Assembly: GCA_030562195.1 (NCBI GenBank)
Contig: CM060202.1
Span: 27,390,317 to 27,454,316 of the forward strand
Length of the DNA: 64,000 nt
Source of the DNA: Nipponacmea schrenckii
Taxonomy: Eukaryota; Mollusca; Gastropoda; Lottiidae
Direction: 5' to 3'
In this document: one piece after another, positions 12,153-24,700 of the stretch
Layout: every line of letters starts with the position of its first letter
Position numbering within the stretch: the stretch's first letter is position 1
Translations under genes and position numbers: made by a program
Notes under the pieces: generated by a model
What the model was told of the DNA's origin: nothing
The model's database searches: none
Seen by the model: only the letters and a program-made list of their open reading frames with translations

Positions 12153-15100
12153 AAATATTTTGGAAGTAATCATCCAGTATTGATAGCTCAAAGGCTAGAT
12201 TGAAATGATTTTCAATAACCTAGCCAAAGACCAATGTAATAAGATATTCTATGCAGGTTTAAAATGTCTGGAATTGATGCCAAATCTGTTTGAATTTAAA
12301 CTGTTAAAAGAAATCTCAGCACAGTGTGTTTCTGACAAGCTGGAAGATTTGTCTGTCGTTTTTCTAGTTTAAGTATAGATTATTATAGTCTAGAAATAAT
12401 GGAATCTAGTATTGTATTTGAACAGATCTAGAGTTCTGTTTCTTTAAACATACATAATGATCAATTTTGATCAAGAGTGGTATTTTTTTAAGATTTTTAA
12501 TTTTCTCAAGATTTGTATTGCAGCCATTTATCAATAAACGTCACTGAGAATATAAGAAATATTAAACAGAACCTGAAACATGTTGTTACTCAGAGTTTCA
12601 TGCTTTGCAATCTTCAGACAACTGATCTTATTCAATTGGCTTGTATGTAGTTATATTTCAATTATTATGGGTATGTAACTGTAACTGTGTGGAATGGGCT
12701 GATCCACAAACTGAGCAAAAATTAAGTCCACAAAAAATTGATAATTTCATATTATTATCACGTTACTTTTTTTTAACAATGACTCCACTTCGTCAAGACA
12801 ACAATTTTAAAAGACTAATTAAATTTCTAATATCCTGAGCGAGTCTGAGTTAAACACGAAACTCTTATCACATGGCCAGATAAACTGAAATAGGACCTAC
12901 TGTATTTCTTTTCTATGTCTTATCTTACTGTGAAATATCAAGACACTTTCTAAGTCCTTCCAATACATGCCTTATCTGTTTTAGCAGCAGACATTTGAGC
13001 AATGTCGCATACCAGTGTAATTATAATATCATTAAGAGATTGTAATGAGTTTTTCTTAAAAAATCGTAGACACTTTAGCATTGATTTGCATCATTCCAAT
13101 TTTCATATACCAGTAATTGTCTGTGATTCCTGTAATTCCACAAAATGGTATATGACATCACTATTGTAAAAGGTATGAACTAGGGTTTAGTTCTGTTATA
13201 GGTTGTGCACTTTAAAGATTTGTGAAATTAACAAATCAAAAAGAGCTGTTGTGGTAAATTTTTCCTGTTTGGACACTTCATAGAGTTGCCTTTCCTCAAT
13301 GGCTGAAAATGAAGCAGAAGGACCTAGAAGTTTCTTTATTTCATTAAGCATTTCCTCAGAATGATCTCATAGATTGCTTGAATGTTCACAAATTCACATT
13401 TTTATCTCCGAAGCATAAAAAAAAAATGCTGTCAATTTTATCTTTTCCGCTAATCAATAAATACAGTCAAATAAGTTGTAAATCTAATTGTAATCTTTCT
13501 GCTAGGTTTTAATGGATTATGCCAGAAAGAAGCAGAACCATACCGCAAAGGGAATTGAGCTGTATAAAACTCAATTTGAAATTTTTAGTGCCAAGAGAAT
13601 TCTGTTATAACGTCTAATATTAGGCAAATTTAACCTTAAAACTGCGGTTTTAGGACTAATTTTGTACAAATTCAACCTTAAAACTGCGGTAATAACAAGT
13701 AATATTATACAGATTTAAGCTTAAAGGGGGAAGTTCACCATCAATTTAGCCATTCACTTAACTTGAGTCTCAGTGACAGGTAATTTGAGCTAAGCTTATC
13801 AGTAATAAAATTTACAGCTCAACTTCAAAATTTGAGCCTTCATATTGGTGTCTAGAATCATCTGTGTTTGAAAGTTATATTGACAACTACAATGACAGGA
13901 GAATTTATAACAGTGGACCTTCTAACTCACTGATTCATTTCAACCCCCCTCCCCCACTTGCTTAAGGAGTTTTCTTTGAGTGTCAGAACCACTGATTAAT
14001 GTCCTGATTGGTAATACACAGAACGTTGAAAACTCAGAGTTTTTAAACTGACGTTAGGACATCATTTGGCACCAGACAAAGAGTCAAAATACACAGAATG
14101 ACAGAATACTCAGATCTCTGATAACACAGAGTATGGTGTATTTGAATAAGGTTTGAATTTATCAAAGCTTGGCTAGTTGGCTGTCAAGTTGAGTTTAAAA
14201 TGCAGTAATTGAAATGAAGTTAATCAATACACTATTGATTTAACAGAGATTTTCAGATTTCCAGAAGCTGATTTAAAATCAATGTGTAGTAGAGCATGTA
14301 GGCTTGGTTAGTATTGACTCGATTCACTCGAGAATTTTCCAAGGAGTTGAATTTTCATTTTGGTTACAAAGATGGTTGATCTATATTCCAAACAAACAGT
14401 ACAGTAATAGTTCTGTGAACTGTCTTAAAGGTTTGGAGAGTTGTAATAGGGGCTCTGCAAGAAGGTTTAAATGGACTCCAATTTTTTCATTTATTTATGA
14501 AAATGGGTGATCAATAATCCAAATAAAGAGTATTAGCTATGTGACTATTAGAGTGGTATCTTTGTCTCTGAAAGAGAATTTTTATAAAATTTTTCATTTT
14601 GATTACAAAAATTGTTAAACAATGTACTAAATGATATTAGCTATGTGAACTCCCTTTAGGGACACAAATGGCATCAGAGAAATCTTCAAATTTTCAATTT
14701 GGTTACAAAAACGGTGTATCATTATATGAATAATTGATATCAGCTATAGATGTGAGATATGCATAGTGGCATCAGATATTTGGAAAGAGAATTTTCCTCA
14801 GAATCAAGTTTTCATTTGGTTACAAAAATTTAGTACAGTATATCCTGCTCACACAACCACCTTTATTAAGAGCCCACCTTCAATAAGCGACCACAATAAA
14901 GTCCTCCTTACGAGTTTTCAATGTAATTTACGACTGATAAGCAACCACCTTCATTACGAGAGCAGCGACATGTATTTACATCCCCAAATCAAAATCATAA
15001 TTAATCAATTAAGCGACCATGACACTTCTGATTATCTCCCTTAACAAAGATCACCATTAAAATACATGGTAAAGAATTTTGACATTGAAATGATAATAAC

Positions 15101-15684
15101 TGTGAAAACTTTGGTATCGAAAAGAAAAGTAATTTCGACAGATTATGGAAAATCCTGTATAAGTAAATAAGAAATCGACAAACAATGAAAATGAAACTTA
15201 TTGAGTCTCACTAGATTTGAGTTCAAGCTGCAGAACTGTGATGTATCCAGTCTTTTTGTTCTACCAACAGACAATAGTGATAATGTAATATTGATAGCTA
15301 CCATATGTTTCAAGGTGTATTCCCAGAACAATCATCAACAGATCAGAGACTGAGATAATATGTGATTGGACAATAGATATATTACATCACACCAGATGGC
15401 AGACACACTCACTAGTTCACTGGAAATAAATTTCATATAAAATTAATAAAGCTTGCCTTCTGGTTCAATAATAATTTTTACAACACTAATCAGGTTCTAC
15501 TTCAAGCTAGATTAAAAACATATTCCTGTACAATCAATAACTGTATTTCTCAATTGGTGCTCTAGACAAAACTTTATATTAATTGATAATTTAGTTTAAT
15601 TCAAAACACATGAACCTAACACTTAACTGTCTATTTCTTTCTTGAACAACATTTAAATAAAATAGACTGGTCTTGTATATATTA

Positions 15685-15890
15685 GGAAGCAGCAGTGGCT
15701 GTGTGGCTTGCTTGTTTACCTGAAGATTCCTGGTTCAATATCACCATAGGGCAAGATGAACTTCCAGATTTTTAAACCTTTCACCAACTTGGTGATTCAG
15801 ATGTCTCACCCTGTCAGTGATACAGATATTTCACCCTGTCGGTGATTCAGATGTCTCACCCTGTCAATGATACAGGGGGCAGGAACTTAA
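15685..15890 (+). mobile_element. tRNA-headed SINE-like copy
   Basis: GTGGCTGTGTGGCTTGCTTG resembles an A box and CCTGGTTCAATATCACC a B box. It is followed by repeated TCACCCTGTCAGTGATACAG, a core shared with the other SINE-like copies. Confidence 0.5.
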
Positions 15891-16743
15891 ATGGAAAAAT
15901 CATCTAGTCAGAGGCCATGTTACTACTGCTTCTGTCTTACTAAAGCTGTCAAATTCATCAAAATCAAAAATCCTTCTTGAAATAGCTGTAAATAGAAGTA
16001 TTAGCATCACATGTTCAATATGTAAATTGAGAGTCTAGACACTTGTGACTATTAATTGAAGACATTGATGCATTTTGTCAAAATTATCCTAATCGTAATC
16101 TAATTTTAATCAGTTTGGTGAGAGCTGCCCTCGCCCTTTCTGTGTCTTCCTTCACCTCCATAATTATTCATAGAAATGCTACTCTCTCTCACTTCAGATT
16201 ATTCATTTCATTCCTCCTTGCAGAGATTAATTCTCTCTATTACTCTGGGAATAATATTTATGAATATACAAATTAGAAAAACCAATTTCTTTTCTTTTAC
16301 CTTTACTTTACTGTCTCTCTCTAGTAGTTGGTTTAATTCATTCCATCATATGGTCAATGATTTTTCATTTCATTCATCCATGCAGCGATATATTCTCTCT
16401 GTCTCTCTACTAATAAAGTGTGAATATGTAAATTATACGTCTAGACAGAATTGATGGAAACTAACGCAGAGAAATGATTTAAGTGTCAAATGAGCATGCT
16501 AGAGTGAGATAATGAGGTTATTTAATCGTAGACTGACTTGGAGTAGATACAATTTGTCAAATAACTTTATTAATTGCGTCTTATAAATCTGACTTTAAAT
16601 TCTTTACAAAATCAGGGCCTGATTCTTGAAAACTAATGGTCAATTGTTGTTTTTTATCCAAACCCAGCTATATAATTGGCTATAAAAGAGGCGGATGTTT
16701 CAGACTATTTCATTTCACAATTCTTTACAATTAGATGGACATC

Positions 16744-17205
16744 AAGTTTGTTTCATCTGGATCCATTTCCTGTCATCTGGATCTATTTCCTTTCATCTGG
16801 ATCTATTTCCTTTCATCTGGATCCATTTCCTGTCATCTGGATCCCCTTCCTTTCACCTGGATCTATTTCCTTTCATCTGGATCCATTTCCTGTCATCTGG
16901 ATCTATTTCCTTTCATCTGGATCTATTTCCTTTCATCTGGATCTATTCCTTTTTATCTGGATCCATTTCCTGTCATCTGGATCCCCTTCCTTTCATCTGG
17001 ATCTATTTCCTTTCATCTGGATCTATTTCCTTTCATCTGGATCTATTTCCTTTCATCTGGATCCATTCCTTTTTATCTGGATCCATTTCCTGTCATCTGG
17101 ATCCCCTTCCTTTCATCTGGATCCATTTCCTTTCATCTGGATCTATTTCCTTTCATCTGGATCTATTCCTTTTTATCTGGATCCATTCCTTTTTATCTGA
17201 ATCTA
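16744..17205. repeat. 20-bp minisatellite array (about 22 copies)
   Basis: Unit TTTCATCTGGATCTATTTCC with variants at the CC/CT position. Open in all three forward frames, so no coding inference is drawn. Confidence 0.94.
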
Positions 17206-17420
17206 TTATTTCATTTTCCTCCTTTTTCTTCTTTTATCTGTTTTCCTTCCTTTTTTCCTTCCATTCATTTCCATTTCCTTAACATTTCATTCCATATTCT
17301 TTCCTTTGTTCCATTTCATTTTGTTCCATTTCATTTTGTTCCATTTCATTTTGTTCCATTTCATTTCGTTCCATTTCAATTTGTTGCCTTTCCTTTCATT
17401 TCATTCTATCTCCTTTAATT
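17206..17420. repeat. Pyrimidine-rich tract with 15-bp repeats
   Basis: Almost only T and C on the plus strand. Contains five or so copies of TTCCATTTCATTTTG at about 17309-17390. Confidence 0.85.
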
Positions 17421-17814
17421 CTATTGAAATCACTTGCTCTATGACTGTTATAATTGGACTGTAGATTGAAAGTGAAATGTGATAAATCATCTACCAAGTA
17501 TAATTGAATTTTATGTAATAATAGAATTCTATTCAATTCTTCTGTGGCCTATCACATTCTCAATTTTATTTTTAAATGATTCTTAACTTCCATATAGATT
17601 CAATCCATCTCCATTTAATTTAATATATTCCATCCATGTTTATTGTAATAGGTATAATAAGTCAGGTTCTTAAAGCTAAATATGCTAAACTATGACTTAA
17701 ACTAGAATGGTTCAATTTGATGCAAAATTTACCAAATTGCACTTTGCATGGCGTTACATGTTATAATGTGGTCGTATATTGTCGTCACCCCTGTCTGTCT
17801 GTCAGTCCACAATT

Positions 17815-18240
17815 GTCAAAACGCATCAAAATTGGTTTGTGAACGCGATAGAGGCTACAGTTTTCAGCTGATTTGAATGAAACTTTCTGTGATCATTTAT
17901 ATTGATGAAATCTCGTAGTAGTTCAAAATTGGCGATTTTGCGATGAACTGTTTTTGAGTTATTGCACTTGACTTAGTCAAAACACTGCGAAATTGGCTTG
18001 TGATTGCGATAGATAATACAGTTTTCATCTGATTTGAATGATATCTGATCATTTTTATTGATGAGTTCAATATTGACTATTTTTCTATGAACTATATTTG
18101 AGTTATTGCCCTTGATTTAGTCCAAACACATAAAAATTAGCTAGTAAATATAATAGAGACTAGGTTTCAGTTGATTTGAATGAAATTTGGTGTGAACATG
18201 TATATTGGTGAGAACTTTGGATTAGACCTACATAATGTTG
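17815..18240. repeat. Three degenerate about 150-bp tandem units
   Basis: Each unit has (A)AAATTGG..TTGTGA..GCGATAGA, CAG(C/T)TGATTTGAATGA and TGAGTTATTGC. It ends about 150 bp before the first visible Ig exon. Confidence 0.75.
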
Positions 18241-18390
18241 GAGTTTCTTCCTGTGTTAAAACAGAAAATATATTTTAAAGTGGGTGTATCTTGCTAGGCA
18301 ACCGCTTGTTTACTTTATCAACTATCTGTATTAAATTTTCATAGAAATCGGCCATTCATAATTTTAATTCGTCTGTTTGTGTATTTTCAG

Positions 18391-18768
18391 TGTCATCTGC
18401 GTTAAGTAAAATATTCCTTCAAGGACCAAAAGATCGAGATAAAGATCATGCTGTTTTAACCGGACATTCGACAGATCTGTTGTGTAAGGTGGTACGAAAT
18501 ACTACATTCCGGACAGTGGAAGTTCGAGTACCCTATATAGTAACATGGACATTTAAACCATTAGGCTCAACGAAGCCAATAGAAATTGTGAAATGGACAC
18601 ACTTCCTTAATAAAACGTTTGATAGGTATACGATTAACGAAGATCGGTACCCCAATACAGAGTCAGTGGATCTAGTAATTAGTAATACTTCACTGAAAGA
18701 TGCTGGAGAATATACTTGTTCATCCAATATTACCTCTCAACCACTCTCCTCCCAACTTTATGTTGTTG
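18391..18768 (+). CDS. Pseudokinase receptor exon: Ig domain 1
   Basis: Preceded by TTTTCAG and followed by GTATGT; phase 1 at both ends, as usual for Ig-domain exons. Encodes about 126 residues with the Ig pattern: Cys near residue 32 (DLLCKV), Trp near 53 (VTWTF) and DAGEYTC near 110. The wide Cys-Cys spacing suggests a V- or I-set fold. Several N-glycosylation sequons are present (NTT, NKT, NTS, NIT). The first complete codon is TCA; the earlier codon is completed by an unseen upstream exon. Confidence 0.88.
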
Positions 18769-21700
18769 GTATGTGTTCACTTTTAGAATATTTTATTAGC
18801 GTATTTCTCTTAACTCCATATTTGATCCCTAGGAGCTTTAATTCCAAAATTAAAGTTAATCTCCATTTTCCAAAACTGATTTGGGACAATTACATTAACC
18901 CTTCTGGTTAGCTCTTTAATCTTACTTGAATGTGGGGAATATTAACCCCTATAACCAATATTGGCTAGTGTAGCTAGAGTTATTAAACCCTATTTCCAAA
19001 ATGGCTGCCCTAACAGTCTACGAACTGTAAAATATTTGTATTGTTGAATTCTTACTTCTGCCAGTGAATTTTTATTCTTTCAACATTTTTTTTGTAATAC
19101 TGAAAAATAGCCATAGTCAGAAAGATTGAATTTAGCTGTGTATTACATTTACATCAGTAAGGATCACCCCTTTAAGTCTGACAAACTTGCATGTAGCATG
19201 TCTGCGATTGAAATGCCATTATACACTGTGTAATCTAGATCTAAATAAGCCTAAAGTAGAAACGAATGGCACCCCAGAGAATGAATTTTCCTGATGTGAT
19301 TAGTACAAATATTACATAGCTATTATTCATATTGTTACAATTTGCTGGAATAAATTTAATACATTATGACTATCATTAAGTATTTTTACTGGGAAATCCA
19401 ATGATGGGTTTCAGTAGTGTTTGGTGGGGGGGGGGACTTGGGCTGTGCTTTGGCCCAACTCTAAAATGTCATTTGAATAGGGAAAATAAAGACCATTAAT
19501 TCTCTTCCCCCCAAAAATGGAGCCTAAAACACCCATGATGTAAAAGATCTATTATGAACTTAAAAAAAGAAAAAAGTCTTTTCAAACACTCATGTCACAC
19601 TCTTTACAATATCCATTTATTGCTTTAAATTAGAAATTTGAAATTAAACAATTTTTTTCTTTCAGAGAGGCCATCTTGCCATAATCAAAATGCTGAACTA
19701 TATTTTAATCATATTGCCACATTTGACTGCCATGTGTCGTATGCTGGAAATGGGGTGCCAAAGGTGGACTGGAAGCTGGGGAAACGTACAATGAACGCCA
19801 CCACAGAACATCATAACAGCACAAGCCTGACGGCTACCCTACAACTGACCGCAGGGGTCAATATGAACGGTCATATCTACAACTGTCATATCAGCTACCC
19901 TAATTTATTATCTCTACAATGTCAAGCCATGCCACCTTTAAAGGTGTACAGTAAGTATTGCCTTCTATATCTGACTCCATAGCTTTAGTTTAAATATAGT
20001 AATGATGTACAGGAGAGAAAGATCTGTTGCATGGATAAAAACATAGCTTTTTCAGCTGGTTCTTGGACAGGCCTCTTGGCATTGATCTTTCATGGATAAC
20101 AATTTTGGTTTATGGGTTTCTAGTCTATCAGCTGGTCCTTGGGCAGGCCTCCTGGCATCCCATTCCACTTGCATCACAGAGTAGATTGTAGGAATACCAC
20201 TAGAGTTTTTACAGGCCACTAATAAGAACCCAGTTATGTACAGTTCCAAAACTGCAAGCCACTGAGCTACAGGCATTAATGTGAGAAACATTAAATTGCT
20301 CAGTATTCAGTCATTCATTCACTGGCATGCTCACTTGTTCATAAATTCATACTTTCATTCATTCATTCATTCACTCACGTCTTCATTTATTCATTTTCTC
20401 TCTTCAGTTCCAGCAGCTGTGACAGATCTAACCATTCGTCCAATCAAATCGGTGACAAAATACGAGGAAGATTCCAATGTTCACTTCACCTGTTCAGCAC
20501 GAGGATATCCAAATCCTATTTTTACATGGACTTTTACACCAAAGAATAAATCTGCCAGTCAGGTGCAGATCTCAAGTTTACCATACTATGATATCCCAGA
20601 GTTGAGATCCAAAGATGAGGGTGAATATGAGTGTTCGGTCAATAATGAAATCAATGGAGTGATTTACAGTGATAAGAAAAATGTTAAAATTTCAATGATT
20701 GGTAAGTTGAGTTGTTTTTTAAAACTCCAATGATATTTATCAGTAATTACTGTTTAACATTTGTCTATGGTTCCCTATCATTTTGGACTATAGTAAGTCT
20801 AATTCCAAGTTGAGTGTTCTTTCATCTCAAACACCTGATCCTGGTATGTGAAGTACAAAGTTTGTAATAGCTTGACATTGTGAAGATGTTTAAGTACAAA
20901 GTTTGCAAAAGCTTGACATTGTAAGGATGTATAATTAAGAAGTGTGTAATAACTTGACATTGTGAAGATGTTTAAGTACAAAGTTTGCAATAGCTTGACA
21001 TTGTAAGGATGTATAATTAAGAAGTGTGTAATAACTTGACATTGTGAAGATGTTTAAGTACAAAGTTTGCAAAAGCTTGACATTGTAAGGATGTATAATT
21101 AAGAAGTGTGTAATAACTTGACATTGTGAAGATGTTTAAGTACAAAGTTTGTAATAGATTGACATTGTGAAGATGTATAAATATGAAGTTTGTAATAGCT
21201 TGACATTGTGAAGATGTTTTAGTATGAAGTTTGTAATAGCTTGGCATTGTGAAGATGTCAAAGTATAAAGTTTGTAATGGCTTGACATTGTGAAGATGTT
21301 TTAGTATGAAGTTTGTAATAGCTTGACATTGTGAAGATGTTTTAGTATGAAGTATGTAATAGCTTGACATTGTGAAGATGTTTTAGTATGAAGTATGTAA
21401 TAGCTTGACATTGTGAAGATGTATAAGATGAAGTTTGTAATACCTTGACATTGTGAAGATGTATAAGATGAAGTTTGTAATAGCTTGACATTGTGAAGAT
21501 GTATAAGTATGAAGTTTGTAATAATTTGACATTGTGAAGATGTATAAGTATGAAGTATGTAATAGATTGACATTATGAAGATGTTTTAGTATGAAGTATG
21601 TAATAGCTTGACATTGTGAAGATGTATAAGTATGAAGTTTGTAATAACTTGACATTGTGAAGATGTATAGGTATGAAGTTAGTAATAACTTGACATTGTG

Positions 21701-24700
21701 AAGATGTATAAGTACAAAGTTTGACATAGCTTGACATTGTGAAGATGTTTTAGTAAGAAGTATGTAATAGCTTGACATTGTGAAGATGTTTTAGTATGAA
21801 GTATGTAATAGCTTGACATTGTGAAGATGTTTTAGTATGAAGTATGTAATAGATTGACATTTTGATGTTTTAATATGAAGATTGTGAAGATGTAAAAGTT
21901 TGTAATAGCTTGACATTATGAAGTTGAATGTTGATATTAATTTGGATCAAAAATATTCTTGGCATTACACTTGTCGTAAGTGTTAGTTATGAACAGTCCT
22001 CTGAATATTGAATTATTTTACTATACAGTAATCTTAAATCCTAATACTTGAATTTTTTCCAGAAAAACCAGCAACCAAGCCACCAGTGAATCGTGGACAA
22101 GATGTATCATATAAAATACATAAAAACACAGACTTCCAGCCCTCTTCAATAGACGCTACTACCCAGACTGCTAATAATAGTATCTTTACTAGAAGTAAGA
22201 ACTGCTTTTGGTGTTTTAACATGTATTTTATATCAAATTTCAAATCTAGTACCAGTACTAAATTTTTTTTGATTAGCCTAACATAAAACTGTCTTCTAAT
22301 TATAAGCTTTAAATTGCTAACAGTGGTTATTTTCTAATGCTACCTACCTTTACATAGGCTACACCTTTGAAATTTGAATATTACACATATCTTCATGTTT
22401 ATCTGTAATTAGTGATGACTAAGTATGGGATATCATCAAGTTATGTAAAGACCGGTTACTAAAAACCTGTGGGGTGAATGAAGTTTTAAAGGTATCCCAC
22501 CTTTAAGAATGAACATAAATTTTTATATCCAAACTTGTCCAATAAGAGTGTGTATTTATCAGTTGGACTTATCAGGTGCCATATTCTCTATATAAGATGA
22601 TAAATCCATTAAACTAAGTAATTGTCCATAAATTATTAGTAAATTTTGAAAAACATTTATTGAAATTACTTAGTTTTATGGATTTATTGGATTATAGAGG
22701 TATTCTTTGTATAGTTTTGACACCAGGTAAGACCAAAAGTATAGCCTATACACTAAGAGATTTTATATTTCATGTCCATTCTAAGAGGTAGTATCCCTTT
22801 AATTGCAGCACCTTTTAAAATTATTTGTGTGTGATCTAGGCTTTTTTTGAGTTGATATTGTGTTGCACTGTGTGTCTATCTTTGATTTCAGATACTTCTA
22901 ACACAATAGATTATGTGGAAACTTCTTTTAAATATCTATCAATTTGTAAGTTATTGCACCCTTTCTCTATATTTGAGTTTTAATTTCTGCTTTTTTATGT
23001 TTATTTTTTCCTTGACTTATTTTCAAAACTGTCTAAATATTTGTGTTGCAGCTGATAAGAGCTCAATTTCAGCTTTCTGTGACACTTTTGATAATTGAAA
23101 TGTGATGTTTAGTTCTACAATTCAACAATAACATGGAGTCAAAATTAAGATTCAATTGTAGGCAAACTCAATGTCAGATTGTATTATTAAAAGTGATACA
23201 GATATCTGAAATAGAGTTCTGATAAAGCTTATATGGAAGCAATTCCTTTCACAACTGCCATCTCTTTATTGTTTTCTTGCTTAGCTTTGAATTTAATTTA
23301 CTATTTTTAATACTTTTCATACTAAATTTGTCATTGGATTTGATTTAGGTAAATCCGATTCTGTTTAGGGTTTTAGCTGCAAATGATATATTTGCATGCA
23401 CATTCCTCATTTTTTGCCCTTAAAGGACTTACCAAACTTGGGGTGTGCATTATTGATAGTAACAATGTTATTTTGAATATTTCACGAGAGCTTATTATCA
23501 GATAATGGTGTTATGTGATTTGATGTGACTTTATTAGCCATGTGGACTCTCACAGGTTAAAGAACTGTTCACAATGACATCTTGAGTTTATAAAACACTC
23601 ATCATGCCCTGTCTTGAACAGTAGCAACACTTACTTTATAGTCTATGTGGACTCTCTGAAATTTTTGGTGAAGCTTGTTTAAGGACAAAATATCTCATTT
23701 AATGTTGTAACATGGTTGGCAATTGCTTTAAAAGTCTAATTTTTTCTATAAGGCAGTAAATATATTATAATTAATAGAAAAAGAAAAAACAATAGGCCTA
23801 CTGCTGTTATAATGAACATTCATTGCATTAAAAACGACAAAGTTATCATTCCACCTGCAGTCATTGTTATTGACTGATCTGCTTCTATTATATTTATTCA
23901 TCTCACATTTTGAAGTCTTCTATTAATTAATCAATTCTTGTGTTTTATGTAAAGATAAAAGAGAATTTTAGATTCCAGTCAGACTCGATTCTTTCAAGTC
24001 AATCTATTGGTTGCATGTTTGTAATATCCAGCCTCTTATTATAGGTTGAATATAACAGTAGTTTCCAATTTATATTCTATGTTGTTGTTGGGTAGGACTT
24101 GTCATACTTCTGTATGTCTATATTAATTTAAACTAAAGAAATCCATTGCGATAAAGTACGATACATTCCTTTTTTGGCAAGCCTCTCGTAAAAAAAAAAA
24201 AATACTTCTATTTCAGTCACATGATAAAGTGAATGACTACATTAAATCAATTTTTATTCTAATTTTAGTATCAAATCTGATCTGATCTTAAAATCTAAAT
24301 TTTATTTAATAAAAAAATTGTAATTATCTATTATTCGCACCAAAAGTAGCATTACCTTGTGTGCTTGTAGTGGTTTGATTTTACATAAAAAATTTGTCCT
24401 TGGGTCCACTCTTAGGTTTATTAGGCATGAGTGTAAAATGTACCTCTTCATAAATTCTGAAAGCTTCATCCTTCATGACCTGTCCCTAAATTTTTTCACT
24501 GATGATTGTATCTTTTCAGTTTCACCTTACGCTATCGGAGCTCTAGTTAGTGCTGGTTTAGCTGTCTTACTCATCATCATATTTGTTATTATAGCCATGA
24601 GAATGAAGGTAGGTCCATTAAAGAGAGTTATTTCCCTTGAAATGTTTAATTAAAGTTTTTTCCCTTTAGCATGTTAAACTGGGTTATCTCTCTTGCTGTG

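Larger units (their letters stand above)
11800..16743. other. Non-coding AT-rich region
   Basis: Apart from the MITE and SINE-like copies I see no gene. Around 14850-15030 are repeated TTTATTAAG..CCAC and AAGCGACCA pieces that look like a decayed transposon terminus. Around 13600-13720 is a two-copy repeat with CCTTAAAACTGCGGT. Confidence 0.45.

Noticed and set aside
16676..17418. Three overlapping plus-strand frames of 174-227 codons
   Set aside because: Produced by the 20-bp TTTCATCTGGATCTATTTCC array and the adjoining pyrimidine tract.
18533..18727. Minus-strand frame opposite the first Ig exon
   Set aside because: Antisense shadow of a clear Ig-domain exon.
21017..21778. Minus-strand frames with repeated LHNVKLLQT
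   Set aside because: Translation of the 41-bp intronic satellite.
23052..23098. Possible alternative terminal exon after the stalk (reads ADKSSISAFCDTFDN then stop in phase 1)
   Set aside because: The acceptor GTGTTGCAG and phase fit a secreted isoform, but there is no AATAAA nearby and no homology; not enough to call.
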